From Roseomonas sp. (GTDB taxonomy: Bacteria > Pseudomonadota > Alphaproteobacteria > Acetobacterales > Acetobacteraceae): a stretch of DNA of 39,325 bases. Of this stretch, positions 21,659 to 30,627 are shown piece by piece (within the stretch, counting starts at the first letter, position 1; each line of letters starts with the position of its first letter). The stretch spans positions 1 to 39,325 of the forward strand of contig JADCEX010000084.1 in assembly GCA_020249825.1 (NCBI GenBank), written 5' to 3'. A program made the position numbers and the translations under genes. The notes beneath the pieces are model-generated. The model was not told the DNA's origin. It made no database searches and saw only the letters and a list, made by a program, of their open reading frames with translations.

Positions 21659-21913
21659 ATGACGCAGGAAACCCAGAAAATCCGCGCGCTGCGCAACCTT
21701 GATGTTGATGGCGTGCGTATTGAAGAAGGCGCGGTGGCTGAAATCCGCCGCGAATTGGTCCCCGACCTTATCGCCCTGGGCGCGGTGGATGATGAGGTCG
21801 AGGAAGCGCCGGGGGGCAATGGGGATGAGTCCCCCGGCGCATCTTCCACCGGCAAGCAGGACAAGGCCAAGGACAAGGCCAAGGCCGACGATAAGGCCAA
21901 GGACAAAGCCTGA
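21659..21913 (+). CDS. Small unknown protein with lysine-rich repeat tail
   Basis: The first 45 residues look folded (KIRALRNLDVDGVRIEEGAV, then AEIRRELVPDLIALGAV). An acidic linker follows, and then a tail of repeated KDKAKA/DKAKDKA units. Similar genes with a DUF-like head and charged tail sit after the capsid gene in many phages. The tail is encoded by repeats of GACAAGGCCAAG (21859-21910). Function is unknown. Confidence 0.68.
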   Translation: MTQETQKIRALRNLDVDGVRIEEGAVAEIRRELVPDLIALGAVDDEVEEAPGGNGDESPGASSTGKQDKAKDKAKADDKAKDKA

Positions 21914-21916
21914 TCC

Positions 21917-22366
21917 ATGACCGCTTACTGCACCCCGCAGGATCTGATTGACCGCTTCGGCCAGAATGAGGTGGCGCAGCTTGCGCCGGCCTTGCTCGGC
22001 CAGGTTGATACTGCGCGGGTGCAGCGCGCCTGTGATGACGCGGGCGATATCGTGGATGGCTACCTTAGGCCCCGGCACACGCTGCCGCTTTCAGCGGTGC
22101 CGCGCCTGCTGGTCAAGCTTTCCGCCGCCATCGCGCGCTTTGAACTTCACCTGGGCGGGGACCGCCAGCCAACCGACCAGGTGCGGCATGATCGCGACCA
22201 GGCCATTGCCTTCCTGAAGGATGTGGCCGCGGGCAAGGCTGATCTTGGCATTGATGCCAGCGGCAATGAACCGCAGGAAGATACCACTGCGGTGCGCTTC
22301 AAGCCGGGCACCTCAGGCCTGGCGAATGAAGATTTGGGCGCCTATCGCTGGGGTGGCCCGCTATGA
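21917..22366 (+). CDS. Head-tail connector-type protein (Mu gp36, DUF1320)
   Basis: The 149-residue protein reads YCTPQDLIDRFGQNEVAQLA, ACDDAGDIVDGYLRPRHTLP and LLVKLSAAIARFELHLGG, the standard DUF1320/gp36 pattern. It is thought to be a head-completion or adaptor protein. It overlaps the next gene by 4 bases. Confidence 0.9.
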   Translation: MTAYCTPQDLIDRFGQNEVAQLAPALLGQVDTARVQRACDDAGDIVDGYLRPRHTLPLSAVPRLLVKLSAAIARFELHLGGDRQPTDQVRHDRDQAIAFLKDVAAGKADLGIDASGNEPQEDTTAVRFKPGTSGLANEDLGAYRWGGPL

Positions 22367-22998
22367 TCGGCGCGCTGGAAGACGCCATCATCTGCCGCCT
22401 GCGCGAAGCCTTTCAGGGCCGCGTGCGCGAAGTGGATCACAAGCCGGCAAAATTCGACGCGGATGAGCTGCTGCGCATTCTGACCATGGCGCCTGCGATT
22501 TACGTGGCCTTCCTGGGCTGGCAGCGCAGCGCGCGCCTGCCCGGCAGCGTGATGACCACCTTCGGCGTTTATCTTGTGGCGTCCAATGCCAGCGGTGAGC
22601 GCGCGCGCCGGCGCGGCGATGAAGCCACCATCGGCGCTTATGAAATGGCGGTCTGCACCGCTGCCAGTTTGGACCGCTGGGTGCCTGAAGGCGCCGCTGG
22701 CCCGATTGAAGTGCAGAGCTGCGAAAACCTTTACGCATCCGTCTTCGAAAAAAACGGCATCACCGTCTATGGCCTGGTCTGCGATGTGCCGGTGCAAATC
22801 CAGGATGATTGGGGCGTGCCGCAGATTGATGCTGGCGATGCCACCGGCGCGCCGCCATCCTTCCTGGATGATTTCATCACCTTCCATGCCGACCAAGACA
22901 TTCCGCCCTTCGGCAATGTCGCCACGCCCCCTCCCGCCCCGACATCCGGCGCCGATCGCGCCGATGCCGTGCTGCTCGTCACCCTTCCAACACCCTGA
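22363..22998 (+). CDS. Mu gp37-like protein (DUF1834)
   Basis: The 211-residue protein matches gp37: IGALEDAIICRLREAFQGRV, then APAIYVAFLGWQRSARLPGS, then GAYEMAVCTAASLDRW. It is likely a tail-completion or terminator protein at the head-tail joint. The last 50 residues are a proline-rich, probably flexible end (FGNVATPPPAPTSGADRADA). Confidence 0.85.
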   Translation: MIGALEDAIICRLREAFQGRVREVDHKPAKFDADELLRILTMAPAIYVAFLGWQRSARLPGSVMTTFGVYLVASNASGERARRRGDEATIGAYEMAVCTAASLDRWVPEGAAGPIEVQSCENLYASVFEKNGITVYGLVCDVPVQIQDDWGVPQIDAGDATGAPPSFLDDFITFHADQDIPPFGNVATPPPAPTSGADRADAVLLVTLPTP

Positions 22999-23007
22999 GG
23001 CGCCCCG

Positions 23008-23193
23008 ATGTTCGTGAAGCCTGCCCATCCTGACCTTTTGGTCGCCAACCCGGAAGCCCGCCCGCCCATGCCGCGCCATCTGCCGGCAGAAGGGGCCGAA
23101 GTGCCGGATACCCAATACTGGCGCCGCCGCATCGCCGATGGCGATGTGGTCCTGGCCCAGCCATCCAAGCGCCGCACTGGCGAAAAGGAGTAA
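23008..23193 (+). CDS. DUF2635 protein (Mu gp38-like)
   Basis: The 61-residue protein reads MFVKPAHPDLLVANPEARPP, then MPRHLPAEGAEVPDTQYWRR, then RIADGDVVLA. This is the usual DUF2635 form (V-x-P-x-L-x-V-P at the start, YW-x-RR-x3-GDV at the end). It stands directly before the tail sheath gene, as in Mu. Function is unknown. Confidence 0.88.
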   Translation: MFVKPAHPDLLVANPEARPPMPRHLPAEGAEVPDTQYWRRRIADGDVVLAQPSKRRTGEKE

Positions 23194-23196
23194 CCG

Positions 23197-24669
23197 ATGT
23201 CCGGTTCGATCAGCTTCAATAATATCCCGAACAGCATCCGCGTACCCGGCAGCTATGTGGAATTCGACAATTCGCGCGCCTTGCGCGGGTTGAATGATTG
23301 GCCCGCGCGTGTGCTGATCATGGGCCAGCGCCTGACCACGGGCACCATCGCGCAGGGCGTGCCGATCCGCGTGATTGATGCGGCCCAGGCCCGCACCTTC
23401 TTTGGGCGCGGCAGCAACCTTGCCCATATGTTTGAAGCCTGGTTCGCCAACCTTTCCCTGGTGGAAGTCTTTGGCATTGCCATGGATGATGTTGGCGGCG
23501 GCACCTTTGCCACCGGCACCATCACGGTCACCGGGCCTGCCACCGCCGCCGGCGTGATCGCGCTGATGATTGGCGGGCGGCGCATTGAAGTGCCGGTCGC
23601 GTCCGGCACGGCGGCCACCGCCATCGCCACCGCGATCAGCGCCGCCATCAACGCCGCGCTTGATCTGCCCGTCACCAGCGCGGTCGCGGCAGCGGTGGTG
23701 ACACTGACGGCGCGGCATCGCGGTGAGATTGGCAACGCGATTGATGTGCGCCATTCCTTCCTGGCGACGGATGTGCTGCCGCCAGGCACCGGCCTGACCA
23801 TTGTGGCCATGGCATCCGGCGCGCAAAACCCCGTGGTGACCACGGCGCTGGATGCGGTGGCGGAAACCTGGTTCACGGATTTCGTGACGCCCTGGACTGA
23901 CGCCACGAATATGGCCGCGCTTGAAGCGCGCATGGCCACCAATTGGGGGCCACTGGTGCAGCGCGATGGCCATGGCTGGGCGGGCCTATCCGGCGCGCAT
24001 GGCACGCTGACGACCTATGGCGCGGGCCGCAATTCGCCGAATGTCAGCATCATCGGCATGCGTGGTTCGCCCACGCCGCCCTGGGAATGGGCCGCGCAGC
24101 TTGCCAGCATCTGCATCCCCGCGCTGGCGATTGACCCGGCCCGCCCGGTGCAGACGCTGCAATTGCCGACGGTGGTGGCACCGCTGATCAGCCAGCGCTT
24201 CACCTTCCAGGAACGCGATTTGCTGCTGCGCGACGGCATCAGCACCTTCCGGGTGAATGATGCCGGCCAGGTGTTTGTGGAACGCGTGATCACCACCTAC
24301 CAGACCGCGCCTTCCGGTGCGGAAGACATCAGTTATTTGGATATCGAGACGGTGAAGACGCTGTCTTATATCCGCTACGATTTGCGCACCATGATTGCGC
24401 TGCGCTTCCCGCGCCACAAGCTGGCGAATGACGGCACGGCCTTTGCCCGCGGGCAGAATGTGGTGACGCCGGGCACGCTGCGGGCCGAAATTGTCGCGCG
24501 CTTCAAGCAATGGGAAGAAGCGGGCCTGGTCGAAGGCGTGGACCAATTCAAGCGGGACATCATCGTGGTGCGGAGCCAGAGCGACCCGAACCGCGTGGAT
24601 GCGCTGCTGCCGCCTGACCTGGTCAACCAATTCCGCGTGCTGGCCGCGCAAATCGAATTCCTGCTGTAA
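23197..24669 (+). CDS. L: Contractile tail sheath protein (Mu gpL-like)
   Basis: The 490-residue protein starts with the family opening (ISFNNIPNSIRVPGSYVEFD) and ends with a typical sheath C-terminus (ITTYQTAPSGAEDISYLDIE, then TLSYIRYDLRTMIALRFPRH, then VARFKQWEEAGLVEGVDQFK). The presence of a sheath shows a myovirus-type contractile tail. Confidence 0.95.
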   Translation: MSGSISFNNIPNSIRVPGSYVEFDNSRALRGLNDWPARVLIMGQRLTTGTIAQGVPIRVIDAAQARTFFGRGSNLAHMFEAWFANLSLVEVFGIAMDDVGGGTFATGTITVTGPATAAGVIALMIGGRRIEVPVASGTAATAIATAISAAINAALDLPVTSAVAAAVVTLTARHRGEIGNAIDVRHSFLATDVLPPGTGLTIVAMASGAQNPVVTTALDAVAETWFTDFVTPWTDATNMAALEARMATNWGPLVQRDGHGWAGLSGAHGTLTTYGAGRNSPNVSIIGMRGSPTPPWEWAAQLASICIPALAIDPARPVQTLQLPTVVAPLISQRFTFQERDLLLRDGISTFRVNDAGQVFVERVITTYQTAPSGAEDISYLDIETVKTLSYIRYDLRTMIALRFPRHKLANDGTAFARGQNVVTPGTLRAEIVARFKQWEEAGLVEGVDQFKRDIIVVRSQSDPNRVDALLPPDLVNQFRVLAAQIEFLL

Positions 24670-24686
24670 TTTGAGGAGAACGGGAC

Positions 24687-25046
24687 ATGCCGCAATTCCT
24701 GGGCCGCGCGACCATTCGCGCCAATGGGCAGGTGATCGAAACCGCCAAGGGTGCTTCGCTGGATGTGGGTGGCACCAAGCGCAACCCCGTCACGGTTGGC
24801 CGCGTGGTTGGCTGGTCCGAAGAAACCGTGCCCGCCATGGTCGAATGCGAAACCACGCTGCGCAGCGGCATGTCGCTGGAAACGCTGCGCCGCTTGGCGG
24901 GCGTGACGGTGATTTTCGAATGCGACACGGGCCAGCGCTACGTGATCAACGACGCCTTCCTGACGGATACGCCGACGATGAAGGACGGCGAAGGCGGGAA
25001 CATCACCCTGAAATTCTCAGGCCCTGCGGCTGAGGAAGTGCTGTGA
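24687..25046 (+). CDS. M: Tail tube protein (Mu gpM-like)
   Basis: The 119-residue protein follows the sheath behind TTGAGGAG. It reads GRATIRANGQVIETAKGASL, VGGTKRNPVTVGRVVGWSEE and MKDGEGGNITLKFSGPAAEE, matching the Mu M-type tube family. It forms the inner tail tube. Confidence 0.92.
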   Translation: MPQFLGRATIRANGQVIETAKGASLDVGGTKRNPVTVGRVVGWSEETVPAMVECETTLRSGMSLETLRRLAGVTVIFECDTGQRYVINDAFLTDTPTMKDGEGGNITLKFSGPAAEEVL

Positions 25047-25420
25047 TGCGCGCCACCATCAAGATCACGCTCAAGGAACCGATTGTGCTGCGCAACGCGG
25101 AAACCGGCGCGGAAGTGCATCGCATTGCGGAGATTGACTTCCGCGAACCGCGCGCGGGCGATATGGCGGCGGCGATGGATGCGGGCGGCGCCGGTGGCAC
25201 CGGCAGCATGATCCTGGCGCTGACCGCGAGCTGTTCCGGCCTGACGCGGGCGCAGGTGGATAATCTTTCGATTGATGATTTCTTCGCGATCTCCGAGGTC
25301 GCGACCAGTTTTTTGCAGCGTGGCCAGGAGACTGGCCAGAATGCTGCGAAATTGTCTGGGGCACCTTCGGGCTCGCTGCCGGATGGCAGCGCTGGAGTGC
25401 CGCCGAGCTTCGGTTCCTGA
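25046..25420 (+). CDS. Tail assembly chaperone, short form (Mu gp41-like)
   Basis: The 124-residue product of normal reading starts MRATIKITLKEPIVLRNAET and contains the EIDFREPRAGDMAAAMDA and LTRAQVDNLSIDDFFAISEV segments of the gp41 family. It probably coats the tape measure protein during tail assembly. A longer form is made by frameshift (next entry). The GTG at 25043 is less likely than ATG 25046. Confidence 0.9.
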   Translation: MRATIKITLKEPIVLRNAETGAEVHRIAEIDFREPRAGDMAAAMDAGGAGGTGSMILALTASCSGLTRAQVDNLSIDDFFAISEVATSFLQRGQETGQNAAKLSGAPSGSLPDGSAGVPPSFGS

Positions 25421-25464
25421 CGCAACGCGCGGTGGAATGGAACCGCCGCATGGCCGCGAGGTAG
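25046..25464 (+). CDS. Tail assembly chaperone, -1 frameshift long form
   Basis: A -1 shift on the heptamer T-TTT-TTG at 25309-25315 turns the ending into FFAAWPGDWPECCEIVWGTF, then GLAAGWQRWSAAELRFLTQR, then AVEWNRRMAAR, stopping at TAG 25462-25464. The new tail has the W-rich, helical look of the second chaperone domain in contractile-tailed phages (gp41/42 of Mu, G-GT of lambda), and it ends 8 bases before the tape measure gene. The -1 frame has no start of its own. Confidence 0.85.
25309..25315 (+). promoter_or_regulatory. Programmed -1 frameshift site (TTTTTTG)
   Basis: In the zero frame the reading is AGT TTT TTG CAG; both tRNAs can re-pair one base back on T-TTT-TTG, a canonical X-XXY-YYZ heptamer. 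The -1 frame is open from here for 50 codons and encodes a chaperone-like ending. It is the only T6 run in the gene. Confidence 0.85.
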
Positions 25465-25472
25465 TCATATAA

Positions 25473-27230
25473 ATGTCGGGTTCCCTCCGACTATCCATCC
25501 TGATCGAAGCGATTGACCGCGCATCGCAGCCCTTGGCGGCGTTGCAGGCGCGGCTTGGTGGCATTGCGGCAGGCATGCTGGCGGTGGGGCAGGCGGCGCA
25601 GCGGTTATCCAATGTGAGTGGCGCCAGTGTGCTGGCCGGTGCGCTGGGCAATGTGGCCGGGCGCGCGCGGGATGCGGCGGGGGCGGTGGCGGGGCTGAGT
25701 GCCAAGCTGGCAATCGGCGCGGCGGGTGGCGCGTTTCTGTTCAATCAGCAATTCGTGCGCGGCGCGGCGGATTTTCAGAATTATCAGGTGACGCTGGAAA
25801 CCGTGATGGGCAGCGCGGAAGCGGCCCAGGAACGGCTTCAACAATTGACCGAGTTTGCCAATCAAACCCCTTTCAATGTGGGTGAGGTCGTGAGAGCGGG
25901 CGTTTCATTACAGACGCTTGGCATTCGTGGCGAAGCTGCCGAGATGTCGCTGAAGGCGGCGGGCGACGCGGCTTCGGTTTTTGGCGGCGGCTTGGATCAG
26001 GCCATCAATGCCATGAATGCCGTGCTACGCGGCGAGAATGATCCCATCGAACGCTATGGCATCCAGGCGCGCACCGAAGGCCGTGCGGTGATGCTTAGCT
26101 GGATCGAGAATGGCCGCCAGATGCGCGCATCTGCTGACAAAAACAGCCGTTCAGAGGTTGCGCGGATTACCGCGATGGCGATGGCTGGCGTGGCACCCGA
26201 TGGGATGAGGCGCCGCGCGCAGACCTGGGATGGCATGCTTTCCAACTTGGCGGATGCCTGGTCCAACTTCACGCGCGCCGTCGCTACGTCAGGACCATTC
26301 CAATTTCTTCAGGACCAATTGAGAGACGTTCTAGCCTGGATTGAGAGGATGAAGACCGAAGGGCGCCTGGACCAATGGGCGCGGGATATTGGCGCAGGCA
26401 TCACGCGCGCCTTTGAAGCGGTGCGGCAATTCGTGGTCGGAACCGAGGACACACCGGGGGTCATTGATCGGCTTTCGAATGTCTTTGAGCGTGTTTCGCG
26501 GGTTCTGGCGCCGGTGGTGGAACGCTTCGGTGGCCTTGAAACCTTCCTTGCCGCGGTGGCGCTAGCACTCTCCGGTGGGTTGCTCACCTCCTTGGCTTCC
26601 CTCGCCGCGGCGATGACAACCCTTTCGGTGGCGTTGCTGCTGACCCCGGCTGGCTGGTTCATCGCGGCAACGGCGTTCTTCGCTGGGCTTGGTGTCGCGC
26701 TTTATCAGAACTGGGACAAGGTTGAGGCGCTTTGGTCGAGGCTTGGTGACGCCTTCCGTAACTTCCTCAATTCCGAACAGATGCAGGAAGCACAGCGCAT
26801 CTTTGGTGGCTTGGCTGATTTCATCATCGAGGCTTGGAATGGCGTAGGCCAAGTTTTCACCAATATCGGCGGCACCATTCAAAAGGTGTTCGCCGATGTG
26901 CTGGGCTACTTCCAGCCCGTGCGGGACGCGCTGAGTTGGGTGATGGACCGCGTGCCGGGTTTCGGCGGTGGCAGCAGCGCCCCCGCCGCGCCCTCACCGC
27001 GCGATGCTGGCCGGGGCAATGGCCTGCGGCGCCAATCCATCTATGGCGACAATGCCCTGCCGGATGGCGCGGGTGGCGGCGTGATGCCCCCGGCCAATGA
27101 CGTGCGGGTGCAAGCGGGCCTTGATGTGCAAATCCGCGCGCCGGAAGGCTTCGGTGTTTCCGTCACGCAGCGCGGCGCGGATGATGGCATGGCGCTGAAT
27201 GTGCGGCGCGGGATGCTGGCGACACCATGA
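25473..27230 (+). CDS. Tape measure protein
   Basis: The 585-residue protein has the usual tape measure N-terminus (EAIDRASQPLAALQARLGGI), a conserved TIGR01760-like section (FQNYQVTLETVMGSAEAAQE, FANQTPFNVGEVVRAGVSLQ, TLGIRGEAAEMSLKAAGDAA), then long helices and two hydrophobic stretches near residues 355-415 (LAAVALALSGGLLTSLASLA, then WFIAATAFFAGLGVAL). It sets tail length and may open a channel on injection. Residues 200-260 are locally less G/C-rich than the rest. Confidence 0.92.
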   Translation: MSGSLRLSILIEAIDRASQPLAALQARLGGIAAGMLAVGQAAQRLSNVSGASVLAGALGNVAGRARDAAGAVAGLSAKLAIGAAGGAFLFNQQFVRGAADFQNYQVTLETVMGSAEAAQERLQQLTEFANQTPFNVGEVVRAGVSLQTLGIRGEAAEMSLKAAGDAASVFGGGLDQAINAMNAVLRGENDPIERYGIQARTEGRAVMLSWIENGRQMRASADKNSRSEVARITAMAMAGVAPDGMRRRAQTWDGMLSNLADAWSNFTRAVATSGPFQFLQDQLRDVLAWIERMKTEGRLDQWARDIGAGITRAFEAVRQFVVGTEDTPGVIDRLSNVFERVSRVLAPVVERFGGLETFLAAVALALSGGLLTSLASLAAAMTTLSVALLLTPAGWFIAATAFFAGLGVALYQNWDKVEALWSRLGDAFRNFLNSEQMQEAQRIFGGLADFIIEAWNGVGQVFTNIGGTIQKVFADVLGYFQPVRDALSWVMDRVPGFGGGSSAPAAPSPRDAGRGNGLRRQSIYGDNALPDGAGGGVMPPANDVRVQAGLDVQIRAPEGFGVSVTQRGADDGMALNVRRGMLATP

Positions 27231-28510
27231 GCGAGGCACTGACCAGCATCGCCGGCCTTGCCTCTGCCCTGCCTTGGGTGGGCGCCAATCTGCGCCCTGG
27301 CGCTTTGCGGGGCCTGCTGTTCTACGTGCAGTCTTCGGAAGAAAATGCCACCCGTCGCTGGGTGACGCATGAATTCCCAGGCCGCGATGAAGCCTGGCAT
27401 GAAGACCTTGGCCAAAAGACCCGCAGCTTTTCTGTCGAAGGCCTGTTGGTGGGGCCGGATGTGGTGCTGCAATCCCGCGCCTTCGCCCGCGCCGCGGCAG
27501 ACCCTGAACCCGCGACGCTGCTGCATCCCTGGCTGGGCGCGATGCGCGTGGTGGTGCTGGATTGCCGCATCAGCCATGATGTGAACCAGGCGCGCGTGGC
27601 GCGGGTTTCGCTGCGGGTAGAGAAGGCCGGCACCAAGCCTGCGCCGGTGCTGGGCATTGATAGCCTGGGCGAAGTGCTGGATGAGGCTGACCGGCTGCTG
27701 ACCGCCGCGCAATCCGTCTATGCCGAGTATCGCTTCATGCGCGCGGCGGCGGATTTCATCATCCAAAGCTTCAAGGCCAGCGTGCTGGGGATCGCGGGCG
27801 CCATTGAAGGCGCGCTTTCCAATGCGGGGCTGGTGGGCGGTGCGGCAAGCAGTGTTTCCGCGCTGGCATCCGTGAATGATGCGGCGATTGTTTCCGATGT
27901 GGCGGTGCCGCTGGCGGTGGCTTCGGCGGCGCGGGATGTGTCCGCGCTGGCGGGTGGCCGCGCGGCACTGACGCGGGGCGCGGATGCGGCGCCGCAGGGC
28001 GCCTTCGCGGCGCTGGATGCGCTGAACGCCCAGGAATTGGTCAAGGCGCCGATCGGCGGCGCCACCACGCCCGCGCGCCAGCAATTGGCGGCGGCCAATG
28101 AAGGCCTGGCCGTGCTGGCGGCGGCGATATTCGCCGGCGAATTTGCCCGCGCCGCAGCGGCGGTGCCCTGGGCATCGCGCGATGAAGCCATGGTAGCGCG
28201 GGACAAGGTTTCTGATGCGCTGGCGGCGGCGGCAGACCGCGTGGCGGCGGCGGGATGGGATGCTGTGTGGCAGCGCCTGGTGGCCCTGCGCGCCGCCAGT
28301 GCCGCCGACCTGGCTGAGCGTGCGGCGCCGCTGCCGCGCATCAAGCGGCTGGAATTGCCCGGCGTGATGCCGGCCACGCTGATCGCGTATCGGCTGGATG
28401 GGGATAGTCTTTCCGATGTGTTTGGCCGCGCCGCCGCGCTTGCCGCGCGCAACCGCGTGCGGCATCCGGGCTTCGTGCCTGCCGCTCAGCCGATCGAGGT
28501 GCTGGTATGA
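27227..28510 (+). CDS. N: DNA circularisation/tail protein (Mu gpN-like)
   Basis: The 427-residue protein opens with the DNA_circ_N domain (RPGALRGLLFYVQSSEENAT, RRWVTHEFPGRDEAWHEDLG, KTRSFSVEGLLVGPDVVLQS). The rest is alanine-rich and helical. In Mu, N is a tail protein that also helps protect and circularise injected DNA. Start and stop overlap both neighbours as ATGA. Confidence 0.92.
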   Translation: MSEALTSIAGLASALPWVGANLRPGALRGLLFYVQSSEENATRRWVTHEFPGRDEAWHEDLGQKTRSFSVEGLLVGPDVVLQSRAFARAAADPEPATLLHPWLGAMRVVVLDCRISHDVNQARVARVSLRVEKAGTKPAPVLGIDSLGEVLDEADRLLTAAQSVYAEYRFMRAAADFIIQSFKASVLGIAGAIEGALSNAGLVGGAASSVSALASVNDAAIVSDVAVPLAVASAARDVSALAGGRAALTRGADAAPQGAFAALDALNAQELVKAPIGGATTPARQQLAAANEGLAVLAAAIFAGEFARAAAAVPWASRDEAMVARDKVSDALAAAADRVAAAGWDAVWQRLVALRAASAADLAERAAPLPRIKRLELPGVMPATLIAYRLDGDSLSDVFGRAAALAARNRVRHPGFVPAAQPIEVLV

Positions 28511-29640
28511 GCAGCGCCATCGCCGCGACCGTGGAATTGACCGTGGATGGCCTGACCTATCGCGGCTGGCGCAGCATGAAATGCAGCCTTGGGCTGGATG
28601 CGGCGGCGGCGGAGATCTCCATTGAAATGGCGGAACGCTGGGCCGGTGCGGAAGATGCCGCGCAGATCGCGCGCAGCATCCGCCCGGGTGCGGCATTCCT
28701 GCTGACGCTGGAAGGTGAAGGCGTGGTGGAAGGCTTCCTGGATGCGCTGGAAGTTGCCTATGACGCCACCAACCACACGTTGACCGTGCGCGGCCGCGAA
28801 CGCACCGCTGATCTGGTGGATTGCGCGGCGACCGTGGATGGCCCGTATGAATGGGCGAATATCGGTCTGGAAGAAGCGGCGCGGCGCATCGCCGAACCCT
28901 ATGGGATTGAAGTGCGCGCGGAAGCGGATTTGGGTAAAGCCTTCCCGCGCTTTTCGATCCAGCCAGGCGAAGCGGCGTGGGAGGCCATTGCGCGGGCCGC
29001 ACGCGAACGCGCGGTGATCGCGACCGGCGATGGCCTGGGCACGCTGATCCTGACGCGCGCGGGCGAAGGCGGTGAAGCCGCCGGCGCGCTGCGCTTGGGC
29101 GGGAAGGATGGCAATATCCTGCGCGCCAATGGCAGCTTTGATGTCGCCGAACGCCACAACCTGGTTGTGGTGCGTGGCCAGGCGCAGGGCGAGACTTCCG
29201 CCAGCCAGGGCGAAGCGCGCGCGACTGATGAAGACATCATCCGCCACCGCCCGAAGGTGATTTTGGCGGAAGCGCAGGGCGAAGGCGTTACCTTTCAGGA
29301 TCGCGCCGCGCATGAAGTGCGGGTGGCGGCAGGGAAGTCTCGGCGCGTCCGCTACACCGTGCCGGGCTGGCGCGGTTCTTCCGGCAATCTTTGGCTGCCG
29401 AATACAAAGGTGTGGGTGGAAGACGCCTTCCTGGAATTGAAGCGCGAATTGCTGATCTCAAACGTGACGTTCAGCCTGACGGAACAAGGCACCGTCACGG
29501 AATTGCAAGTCGCGCCCGTGGATGCCTATGCCCTGCTGCCTGAACCCGGCAAGGGCGGCGGCGGCGAAAGCGGGCCTTTCGAGACCAAGATCGAAACCCG
29601 CGAGAATGATCGTGACGCCTGGAAGCGGGTGGCCGAATGA
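28507..29640 (+). CDS. P: Baseplate hub protein (Mu gpP, gp44-like)
   Basis: The 377-residue protein reads VELTVDGLTYRGWRSMKCSL, HTLTVRGRERTADLVDCAAT, AFPRFSIQPGEAAWEAIARA and EDAFLELKRELLISNVTFSL, matching the Mu P / GPD hub family. It forms the central tail hub above the spike. Confidence 0.92.
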   Translation: MSSAIAATVELTVDGLTYRGWRSMKCSLGLDAAAAEISIEMAERWAGAEDAAQIARSIRPGAAFLLTLEGEGVVEGFLDALEVAYDATNHTLTVRGRERTADLVDCAATVDGPYEWANIGLEEAARRIAEPYGIEVRAEADLGKAFPRFSIQPGEAAWEAIARAARERAVIATGDGLGTLILTRAGEGGEAAGALRLGGKDGNILRANGSFDVAERHNLVVVRGQAQGETSASQGEARATDEDIIRHRPKVILAEAQGEGVTFQDRAAHEVRVAAGKSRRVRYTVPGWRGSSGNLWLPNTKVWVEDAFLELKRELLISNVTFSLTEQGTVTELQVAPVDAYALLPEPGKGGGGESGPFETKIETRENDRDAWKRVAE

Positions 29641-30206
29641 CGCTGGATGAAATGAAGCGCTTCATCGCCCCTTTGCAGCGCCGCGTGATGCTGGCGATTG
29701 GGCGCGGCACGCTTGGGCCGGTGAATGATGCTGATGGCCTGCAGCGCAGCCAGGTGAAGCTGCTGGCCGGCGAAGTGCGGGACAATGTGGAACGCATCCA
29801 ACCTTATGGATTTTCCGCTGTTCCGCTGCCCGGCGCGGATGTGCTGGTGGTGTGCGTCGGCGGCAACCGCGACCATCCCGTGATCATTGGCGTGGATGAC
29901 AGGCGCCACCGCCCGACCGGGCTGCAACCCGGCGATGTCTGCATCTATTCGTATCAGACCGGCCACAAAATCCTGCTGAAGGCGGACCGCAAGATTGAAA
30001 TTGAGGGTGATGAAATCACCATCAAAGCCGACACTAAGATCACTTTGGAAGCGCCTTTGGTGGAAGTGACCGGCGCCTTGGATGTGCTGGGCGATATCCG
30101 CGACCGCGCGGCTTCCGGTGGCATGTCCATGAATGGCATGCGCGCCGATTACAACAGCCACGTGCATGGCGGGAGCCCGGGGCCCAGCCCGGCGATGGCG
30201 CCATGA
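29637..30206 (+). CDS. Baseplate spike protein (Mu gp45, gpV-type)
   Basis: The 189-residue protein has an OB-like start (LQRRVMLAIGRGTLGPVNDA), GADVLVVCVGGNRDHPVIIG, a beta-helix of short repeats (DRKIEIEGDEITIKADTKIT) and an HxH tip motif (NSHVHGGSPG) near the C-terminus that would hold iron. It is the membrane-piercing spike. Confidence 0.92.
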   Translation: MTLDEMKRFIAPLQRRVMLAIGRGTLGPVNDADGLQRSQVKLLAGEVRDNVERIQPYGFSAVPLPGADVLVVCVGGNRDHPVIIGVDDRRHRPTGLQPGDVCIYSYQTGHKILLKADRKIEIEGDEITIKADTKITLEAPLVEVTGALDVLGDIRDRAASGGMSMNGMRADYNSHVHGGSPGPSPAMAP

Positions 30207-30625
30207 TCGCGCTGGAATGGAACAGCACCGTGGGTGCGGCGGATTTGGCGCTGAATGCCACCGGCGCGCTGGCGAAGGATGACGCGCTGCAAACCGCTGT
30301 TGTGCTTTCGCTGTTCACCGACGCGCGCGCGCGGCCTGATGATGGTGCTGAAGGTGATCGGCGCGGCTGGGTGGGCGATGCCTTTGCCCCGGAAGATCGC
30401 TACGGGTCGCGGTTGTGGCTGCTGCGGCGCGAAAAGCAAACCGAAGAAACCCGCCGCCGCGCCGAAGACTACGCCAATGAAGCGCTGGCCTGGTTGGTGG
30501 ATGCCGCGCTGGCCACCGATGTTTCGGTGACCGCCGAATGGGTGGCGCGTGGCGTGCTTGGCCTTGCGGTGCGGATCGCCACACCAAGCGGCATTGAAAC
30601 CAGCCAGTTTACAATGAGGCTCTGA
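30203..30625 (+). CDS. Baseplate wedge protein (Mu gp46-like)
   Basis: The 140-residue protein reads ALEWNSTVGAADLALNATGA, then LQTAVVLSLFTDARARPDDG, then RRGWVGDAFAPEDRYGSRLW and ETRRRAEDYANEALAWLVDA, which fits the gp46 family. It overlaps the spike gene by 4 bases. Confidence 0.92.
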   Translation: MIALEWNSTVGAADLALNATGALAKDDALQTAVVLSLFTDARARPDDGAEGDRRGWVGDAFAPEDRYGSRLWLLRREKQTEETRRRAEDYANEALAWLVDAALATDVSVTAEWVARGVLGLAVRIATPSGIETSQFTMRL

Positions 30626-30627
30626 AG

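Noticed and set aside
22342-23973. Minus-strand open frame of 543 codons
   Set aside because: It is antisense to gp37, DUF2635 and the tail sheath. Composition is His/Arg/Gly-rich and no domain is visible.
27041-29002. Minus-strand open frame of 653 codons
   Set aside because: It lies opposite the end of the tape measure, gpN and gpP genes, all with clear homology and coupled starts. Its translation is Arg/His/Pro-rich without domains, as expected for an antisense frame in high-GC DNA.
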